A stretch of 64,000 bases of DNA from Lytechinus variegatus. Taxonomy: Eukaryota > Echinodermata > Echinoidea > Temnopleuroida > Toxopneustidae. Both the position numbers and the translations under genes were made by a program. The notes under the pieces are model-generated. The model saw only the letters and a program-made list of their open reading frames with translations, made no database searches and was not told the DNA's origin. Numbering within the stretch: position 1 is the stretch's first letter; every line of letters begins with the position of its first letter. This document shows positions 57,201 to 64,000 of this stretch, in pieces. Location: positions 29,973,129-30,037,128 of the forward strand of contig NC_054746.1 of assembly GCF_018143015.1 (NCBI RefSeq), written 5' to 3'.

Positions 57201-60200
57201 CAATTGCCCGTAATATAAATGCACCTGTCCATGTAGACAACATTCAACTGGAATATTTTCTAGTAAAGTAATCTAAAGTAATAGCTCTACCTATGATTAA
57301 AAAGAAATATTTTTTTGACTGGAGAATAAGAGCAATCATTCCATACTAACAAACTAGTGTTAATACACATACTATTGGGAAAGATTTCAGAGACCCTTGC
57401 ACATAAAATCTAATACCATTGTTACCGGGAGCTGATTTAAAGTAATCTTCAAAATACATGAAGCTCTCAAAATATCAATATTAATTTCATATAAATAATT
57501 ATAAATTCATGACTGTTATGAAATGCTGTATTGACAATAGAAAGACCATATTCATGCATTGGTCTTTGGAACCAATATCCTTATGACTTTCATAGTACAT
57601 TATTTATCAAAATTATTTAAAATATAATTTTATTCATCAAATAAACCTCAAATTACCACACACACACAAAGACAATCAGAAAAAGTAATGACTCGAGAAT
57701 CAATCCTAAGTGAATCGAGGCATATTAAAGCTAGAATGAATTGGCTATGATGACACAACAAGATGTAAGGAAGGGGTAGGGGCTAATTTGCATGTCTGAG
57801 TCTCTTTTGCTGACAGCAGCATGGCACACATACACCAAGGCTCGATATTAGCGGTGGCCTGGTGGCCCGGGGCCACCAAAAATTCATCTCGGGCAACCAT
57901 TATTGAAAAAATGTTAAGTTTTGGTGGCCCGAATCGGGCAACCAATAATTTTCAAAGTAGCGCAATTTTTCTCCCGATTTTGCATGTATTTATCAACTTT
58001 CTACAGTTCAAATTGCAAGCCAATTCGTCATGCGCCTTTTTTGTTAATCTACACACAAATACACACACACAAAGATTGCACAGTCATGACAGTACGTAGG
58101 CCTACCGCTAGCATACAGTAACTATTATTCAGCCGGCTGTCTGGCTGAGCTTTGCATGCATATAGCGCATGAAACCACTGCAGTTAGCTGTGCGTGAGCA
58201 GACTATTCAGACTCTAAGAAATCTTCCCCAGAACTTTGAAAATCTACGTCAAAGTCACATTTTACACCAATGATATGCCCTTCTACAGTCCATATTACTG
58301 AAACCTGATTATCTGCAAGCATTAAAAGGAGGAATTATGACCTCTCTTTTGACTCAAAAAGACCGATTTCCAAATGCATTAATACACATAAACACATAGG
58401 TATATAGGTATGTATGTTGATATTTGGTTTATTTCGGAGCTGTGTCTATTCTAGCCAAAAATAAATAGGCAGCTTCTTTCTTTCTTGTTTACAAATGACT
58501 TCTTAAACCACTCTTAAGGAAGTAAATACTTTGGGAAGGCATTTCATTGATATGAAATGTGAATTTTTCCATCATTTTGTCAAATATAGGGAAGGAATTT
58601 TCTCACTGTTTTTTCCCAGATAATTTTTGCCATTTTCTCATTTTTTTTACAGTGATTAAACCATTTATACCCCTTCCCATTGAATATGCCTGATTAAAGA
58701 ACATGTTTCTACTGAATAATAATAATTTTCCCAATTTTTTGATAATTTTGTCTTATTCATTTTTCTTACATTTTCTTTTGTTTTTTTCTCAAATTTTTTT
58801 TCCTGTTCTTTGTTTTTTCTTTCTTCATTTTTTCTTGGTAACAATACAATTCTTTTATTCTCTTTCAATCATTTCATATTTACAATGATAGAACAATTTA
58901 TATATTACCACAAAATAAGCAAAGTAAAATAACAGCAAGCATGATTTACATACAAGATGTACAAAGAATAGTGGTACGTGTTAGTGACTGCAGAATTCAA
59001 TTTGTTATATTCATTTTTAATTAATGTTTTTCTTTATATTTTTTCGGGCCACCAAACTTTACTAATGGGCCACCAAAAAATATATTTGAAGGTTTTGGTG
59101 GCCCGAATGGGCCACCACCAAAAAAAGTTAATGTGGAGCCTTGGATCATACACGCACATCCTGAGTTTCTCTAAATCTACATGTATCTCAGAATGCGCCA
59201 ACTCTTGATAACAATACTCACATCAGCATCAGCTCTTATGATCTCTTCCAGGATTCTCTGTCTACGATGGTTCCACAGGAGGATATCCTGATCACAATGC
59301 CTGTAGAGGTAATAGTTTGTATCCAGGAGACCCTGTGCTAGGACGTTGTAAGACACAATGGAAAACTCAAAACATTTGCCCGGAGGCTTGGTACTTGGGT
59401 TGCGCCTCTGCTGAGGTATATTGAACCATAGTCTCTTCCTATAGGTGCTCGTGGAATCTATCAAAAGCAATTAGTAAAGCAAGATGTCAACTCTGTTGAG
59501 TGCAGAGAATATGAATATTGCTTGTATTTTGTAAACAATAGACAATAGTTCCATATATTGTGAATAATAAAAAAAATCTGCTTCTTTTTGGAAGCATAAA
59601 ACTATGAAATTCATCCTCAATCCATCATCAGCAATCTAGCCTTACATGTAGGACAATAAAATACACCAAACAAATTGTCACTTATGATGAATTGGATGAA
59701 ATGTCAGCCAGATAGATATTTTTATACATTATAGTTGGCATAGATTCCTTAAATTAATCAATCGTATATAAAGTCAAAACAATATTTTGGACAAGAATAT
59801 GCAAAGCATTAGCTTCCCTCTTTTCTCAATTCATACTCCTAAAACATTTTCTTTGGGCAAGTGAAAGGGAATTGTGTTTAGCATTAGCAACCTTTATTCA
59901 TGACAGAATAACCTTACCTGTACCTGACTTGGAGGCTTGCCGTGATTCTGTTGATGAATGAAAATTGCAAGATGGTTGTAAAGCAAGGTTTGGAGGTAGT
60001 GTTGACCCGCTACATGGTTGACTACGAGACCTATGATGATGTACAGGGGCAGTGTTCTCTGCCGTCTTCTTGGAATCTGGCTCAAAAGAAACAGATTTAC
60101 TGCTAGCTCGATTACGACTGAAGGTAACTGTCAAGTGTTTGGGCCAATCAATCTGCATATTTCGGACTTGATTCTGTGTGCATTCATTGTTCCTGGGACC

Positions 60201-60692
60201 CCTTCTCCACTCGCAATCTTCTGTTTTTGTGGGCCAATTAGCCTGAGTGAAACCCTGACTGCTGGAAGTTCTTGAGTTGTATTTATTACTCTTCCTTGAT
60301 GAAGCTTGTTCTGAAGGGTCCATTTCACGTGTGTTTGGAAGATTTGATCTCGAGTATGGATGAAAGCCTGGAGATGTACGGCGTCGCTGAGGATCCATTT
60401 CCGATGAACGCTCCATATTCATAGACCCTGGCATCCTTTCATTGTAGTACGATGTGTAATGTGGAGTATGCAAAGGATGACAAATCTGTGCATGAATAGG
60501 CATTCGCTGTTGTGTCTGTTGCAAGTAATTCAAGATCAATGGATTATTATACCAGGTCCATGAAGTTGGAGAAAGGTTATACCATGGATGAAAACTTAAA
60601 GCCCTGTGGTGTCTTTGAATAAGAGACTGGTGGTTGCTCAACTGACTAGCATTAAAGCGATGTGCTGAGTTCAGAATATGTCTTGGAACCAT
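54242..60692 (-). CDS. ANGEL2: ANGEL-family CCR4-like exonuclease/endonuclease/phosphatase protein, 672 residues
   Basis: Complete gene, exons 59918-60692, 59222-59457, 57032-57101, 56295-56552, 54930-55223, 54242-54627; total 2019 bases in phase. Residues 1-258 are polar and basic and look disordered. The EEP catalytic domain follows, with family motifs in order: SYN (294-296), CLQEV with the metal-binding Glu at 343, ANTHLLWNPRRGDIKL (His 431), CGDFNSVP (Asp 476, Asn 478), VDYIFYS (Asp 604) and SDHLSL (Asp 658, His 659). All catalytic positions are present. In vertebrates ANGEL2 removes 2',3'-cyclic phosphates from RNA ends and ANGEL1 binds eIF4E; which activity applies here is inference. 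Recalled human ANGEL2 fits closely (YRMRTG/YKKRTG, NTHLLYNPRRGDIKL). The start at 60692 follows an in-frame stop about 18 codons upstream. Two DNA elements sit in its introns. Confidence 0.93.
55275..55925. mobile_element. GGCGTCGATCC-ended DNA element, 651 bp, in an ANGEL intron
   Basis: Left CAGAGGCGTCGATCCTGG and right ATGGATCGACGCCCCTG are inverted, each beside a G- or C-run. Two GCTCGCGCTTCGCGC units (near 55510 and 55721) link it to the 44113-46211 family. It also contains a TA/TG microsatellite (55770-55835). Located between the 55223 and 56295 exon borders, so splicing signals are spared. Confidence 0.65.
57835..59144. mobile_element. CCAAGGCTC-ended DNA element, 1.3 kb, in an ANGEL intron
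   Basis: Left end CCAAGGCTCGATATTA and right end TTAATGTGGAGCCTTGG are inverted. Each flank carries two facing copies of GGTGGCCCG / CGGGCCACC, so the ends can fold back on themselves. AT-rich interior without a transposase frame. It fills much of the intron between exons 59222 and 57101. Confidence 0.7.
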
Positions 60693-61217
60693 CGCTGTTG
60701 TAGAGAGAACACTGGTAGATAGTCTAGAAGCCCATCAACAAATTCCATATATTTCAAGTTCAGGAAAATTCAAAAGCTTCTCTGTCTTCTCCATGTATGA
60801 TGGCCTATGCATACAAAAAAACAAGGGAAAACCTTATCAGTAAACTAGATATTAGGCCGTGCTGCACCAGCCCAAATTTGCTCAATCCCGAGATTCTTGC
60901 CCAATCAGCCCTCTTTGCGATTAATCTTTAAATTAAAGAAACCCCATCCCCATCAGCGCAAGGAGAGTGATTGCATCAGGTCCTACAGTGTATATATTTC
61001 GAGCATGCGACTTTCGGATCTTAAAATTTCAACAGCCGCACTTTTAAATAACTTCCCGCGGTTGTACTACCATCACTTTTCTAAGCTCAGCGAGTCAGTG
61101 ATGCGATTTTCGTTAAATATGATGATTCTAATCTTAGCATATACATGTATACCGAGGCCGAGGCAAGCGATTTTGCTCTTTTTCATTTTATATAGAAAAA
61201 TATTTGTAAAATTGAAA
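60693..61217. promoter_or_regulatory. Likely shared promoter between ANGEL and a divergent transcript
   Basis: About 520 bases separate the ANGEL start (minus) from the candidate plus-strand microprotein start at 61218. There is no repeat here, unlike most non-coding parts of the window. No specific factor site or TATA box is claimed; the call rests on head-to-head layout only. Confidence 0.35.
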
Positions 61218-61536
61218 ATGGAACTTTTTACCAGAAAAAGCCCTGGTGAGTAGTGGAATGAGCTTCGGCTAAGATTATTCACTTTAAGAAGCACGTTGGT
61301 TGTGCGAGGTTAGTATACTATTAACCTCGCAATACGTGTGAGTGGGTTTAACTTAGACCATGGTCTAATTCTGTGCTAAAATTATGGGAAGCCAAATTTT
61401 TTTTATTAATTTGTAGAGGTTTCTTATGTTTACTGTGCTCTTTCCAGATGGTGATGAAGACAATCATCTAGGCCTATTTATAATTATTATCCTTACTATA
61501 ATTTGGCTAATCTTGTGTGTCCTTCCGTTTGTTTGA
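61218..61536 (+). CDS. Candidate 38-residue single-pass membrane microprotein
   Basis: Two exons, 61218-61245 and 61448-61536. The first reads AAAATGG (good initiation context), MELFTRKSP, then a GTGAGT donor in phase 1. The second follows TTTACTGTGCTCTTTCCAG and reads DGDEDNHLGLFIIII, then LTIIWLILCVLPFV and a stop. The charged head and single hydrophobic helix resemble SMIM or SERCA-regulator-like micropeptides in layout only; no family match is claimed. The same frame is open upstream to 60897, so the N-terminus could be longer. Head to head with ANGEL. It may be fortuitous. Confidence 0.35.
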
Positions 61537-62289
61537 CGCAGCTTTTCTCCGTGGTTTTCCACTCAATAGAGCTGGAATTTTTTCTAAACATGGTTAAATT
61601 GTTCACAGATTGTCATAAGGGGGGTTGTTTGTGGTATTTTGGTCGCATTAAATTTAAAGTTTTTTCACAATTCGTAACTTTTTGGCATTCCTTTTCGCAG
61701 CCCTGAGTATAGCTTCGAAGTTCCCAGTCCCTTTTACCTCTCTCGGGTCAGCGAAATACAAAGCATGCCGACAGTCGACCGGATATGGTACGGTATACGG
61801 TACGTACTTACTCATGCGCTGGCTGCATTATATGCATGTGTGCGCGCTGCTGAAACGTAAACAACATACCGTAATCGGCCGATGTCCTCAGTGGTTACCG
61901 TACCAGTGAGTACGACTTTCTGACAAACCTATTTATTTCTTTTATTAATGATAAATTTGTTACTTAAAAGGCTCAAGATCTAGAAATCTAGGCATTATCG
62001 TGATATTGGGAACCACCGTTCACTTCATACAGCAGTGCTTTATTCAGTCACACGCACGGTTCCCCATTTCCACCTCCATTCACTTCGTACACAAGTGCGC
62101 GTACACAAATCTACGAGAAGTACGAGTGGTTCCCAAAAACACGATTTGGCCGAAATCTATAGCCTAGCCCTAGGCCTAGGCTACTATCAAATGCTGGTCA
62201 TAAGTGGTAAGAAAGTTTTTATGTTATAGGCAGTGTATACAGCCACATACATGTGGCCACACGCGTGTGGTTATATCCAATACTAGGCC

Positions 62290-62422
62290 GGTAAGCACTA
62301 AATAGGTACCAATCCTGCAGACGCAAGCTCATAAATATTCATAGGATTTGGATGAGGATTAGGGTTAGGATAATAGGGTTTCAGCTTGCGTCTGCAGGAT
62401 TGGTACCTATATAGTGCTTACC
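62290..62422. mobile_element. Mutator-like MITE, 133 bp, with perfect 9-bp target duplication
   Basis: GGTAAGCAC ... GTGCTTACC with inverted repeats of about 40 bases (GGTACCAATCCTGCAGACGC and mirror) is flanked on both sides by TACTAGGCC (62281-62289, 62423-62431). A 9-bp duplication with long inverted repeats is the Mutator-like signature. Confidence 0.8.
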
Positions 62423-62553
62423 TACTAGGCCCCGCTGAGGGTACCGCTACACGCGTCACTTGCACTTGTACTCTATGCAGCAGCAGTAATCGCAAACGCG
62501 TAACACAACTCACAAGCGATGTGTATTTCTTGCGACGGTACATGTTGCAAAAC

Positions 62554-62719
62554 TTCATCACAAAGGTTTTATCTCCCGATTTCTTTGACATACAAACAAT
62601 ATTCTCACTTCACTGTCACCTGCTTGCTGATCAGGTGAGAATGAAGTGAGAATATTATTTGTAGGCCTAGAATCTATGTCAACATCAGTGAAATCGGGAG
62701 ATAAAACCTTCATGATGAA
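62554..62719. repeat. Inverted-repeat element, 166 bp
   Basis: TTCATCACAAAGGTTTTATC and TCCCGATTTC on the left are mirrored on the right (GAAATCGGGAGATAAAACCT, TGATGAA). An inner pair, CAATATTCTCACTTCA / TGAAGTGAGAATATT, flanks a short loop. Confidence 0.7.
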
Positions 62720-63818
62720 TCTTTGAGATGGTTACCTTTTCTTGATAATTAGGTCAATCCAATTACCTACTTACCCAGTTTCATTAAAACATCCTTTATA
62801 TCCTGTATTTTAACACATTCAGCTACCTGCCACTCAATGCTCCAAGGCCAAGCTGTACCAGTGCTCTGTTGCACACAGTTCAGTGCATGGTTAGTATTTT
62901 GACGTAAGACATATTTATATTGAATGATTGATGCCGCAGTAAATCTAAATTCCAACATGTGATGAAGTTGTTTGGTTGAGTCTGATAATCAACTCAGTGC
63001 TATGTTCCAAAACCCAAAATTATTTTTTTTAATAGATTTGCTATTAACCCTTTTATTTAAGGGCAAATTTGATCAGATTTTCTTCGGAACATTGGTAACA
63101 CTGGCATTTTCTTTCTTTGCTACACACATTCAACAAAATTAATGTCTCTAAAATTCATTTACAAATATAAATGAACTATATTTAGTATTATGTTCGCCAA
63201 TTCATATGTTAAACTTTATTTCTGTGTGATTAACAAAATACTAATGTAGTGTGATCGTAATAAACAAGCATTGGTAAAATGATTTTACAGACTCACTCAT
63301 TTTATCACCCCCCCCCCTTCTCTCACTCTCACTTCTTTTCGACATCCTGCCATACTTATATATGATTGAGCAACCTTTAATTTAAAAAGTACAAACAACC
63401 GCAGTCTAATGTACATTGTAAGGTACATGTGCAATGTACTTACATATTTATTTCTGACCCAATACATGTAATCATAACATTTCTATATCACAATAATTGC
63501 CTCTTGACTGCTTACTGAATACACCGTGTTCTAATACATTTTCCATTTTATAGTTAGATTTGGATTTCACTCTGTAATTGAAGTTCTTCCTCCAGTTCAA
63601 CCCAAGATGCTTAACTTAATTGAACCTCCTATCTATATTGAAAGAGAAGTCTGCTATGAATCAGTTGTCTAAATATATTTCATCAATAAACTGCTTGGCT
63701 TTCAGTGTGAATAGGCAGTCTAGCTGTACATACAAGATTGTCACCCCCTCCCCCTCCCCACTTTGATAAGGAAAAATGACTCCTACCCCCTGTGCTGCCA
63801 CGGGTAATTGCTGCTAGT

Positions 63819-63998
63819 ACAAATAATGCATGCAGCCGAGTGCATTAGTGGAAATGCAGAGCACGCGAGGTTTCTTTAGAAAGGCGCCGCACTGTGCACG
63901 AGCCGCTGGCTGTGAGCGCCCAGTGTGCACCATCTAAAGATACCGAGCTTTCTCTGCATTTACTTTTACTCATGACAGAGCAAGTGCATTATTTGTTT
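63819..63998. repeat. Inverted-repeat element at the right edge
   Basis: ACAAATAATGCA, AAATGCAGAG and TTTCTTTAGA on the left are mirrored by TCTAAAGATA, CTCTGCATTT and TGCATTATTTGT on the right; GC-rich centre (GCGCCGCACTGTGCAC). Possibly continues past the window. Confidence 0.6.
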
Positions 63999-64000
63999 TA

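Larger units (their letters stand above)
61537..64000. other. Right-end non-coding region
   Basis: Contains three inverted-repeat elements (62290-62422, 62554-62719, 63819-63998), a C-run at 63308-63318 and otherwise AT-rich unassigned sequence. No exon recognised on either strand. Confidence 0.55.

Noticed and set aside
60897-61253. 118-codon plus-strand ORF as a one-exon gene
   Set aside because: No recognisable content, and its end coincides with a splice donor; the shorter two-exon reading is kept only as tentative.

Overview
The window looks like a piece of an AT-rich animal genome, most likely an echinoderm and probably a sea urchin. The basis is a CatSper auxiliary-subunit gene with many small exons, a scavenger-receptor cysteine-rich (SRCR) gene locus of the kind greatly expanded in sea urchins, tRNA-derived SINEs of the type I associate with sea urchins, and a dense population of inverted-repeat DNA elements. 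No species call is possible from sequence alone.

Layout. (1) 1517-15366, minus strand: 17 consecutive exons of CATSPERE, the epsilon subunit of the sperm CatSper calcium channel. The start codon is present and the C-terminal third runs off the left edge. (2) 17793-32289, minus strand: a membrane SRCR receptor gene with six SRCR domains, a transmembrane helix and a cytoplasmic tail that has two PPxY motifs and an 18-residue tandem repeat. Its signal-peptide exon was not found. An 8.3 kb intron splits the last SRCR domain, and on the opposite strand inside that intron lie exons of a candidate small membrane-protein gene. (3) 38160-43537: a very large imperfect palindrome, with arms of about 2.7 and 2.6 kb around a 90-base spacer. 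Each arm is layered: roughly 20-base tandem repeats, a unique cassette, TATC microsatellite, a 133-base MITE, then the cassette again. The make-up recalls foldback (TU-like) elements. (4) 47100-50103, plus strand: a broken SRCR paralogue whose three exons match domains 1, 3 and 4 of the receptor gene, in the same order but opposite orientation, so SRCR copies face each other across the palindrome. (5) 54242-60692, minus strand: a complete six-exon ANGEL-family (CCR4-like) gene of 672 residues. (6) 61218-61536, plus strand: a possible two-exon, 38-residue membrane microprotein, divergent from ANGEL.

The rest is introns and spacers filled with MITEs (TTAA-flanked, hAT-like, Mutator-like, Tc1-like), SINEs, LINE relics and microsatellites. 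The three main genes show no functional link to one another: sperm ion-channel assembly, surface recognition, and RNA 3'-end processing. The strongest signals beyond the gene list are the layered palindrome, the mirrored SRCR copies (one exon of which is far more similar than the others, suggesting gene conversion), and a coding repeat array that runs past its own stop codon.
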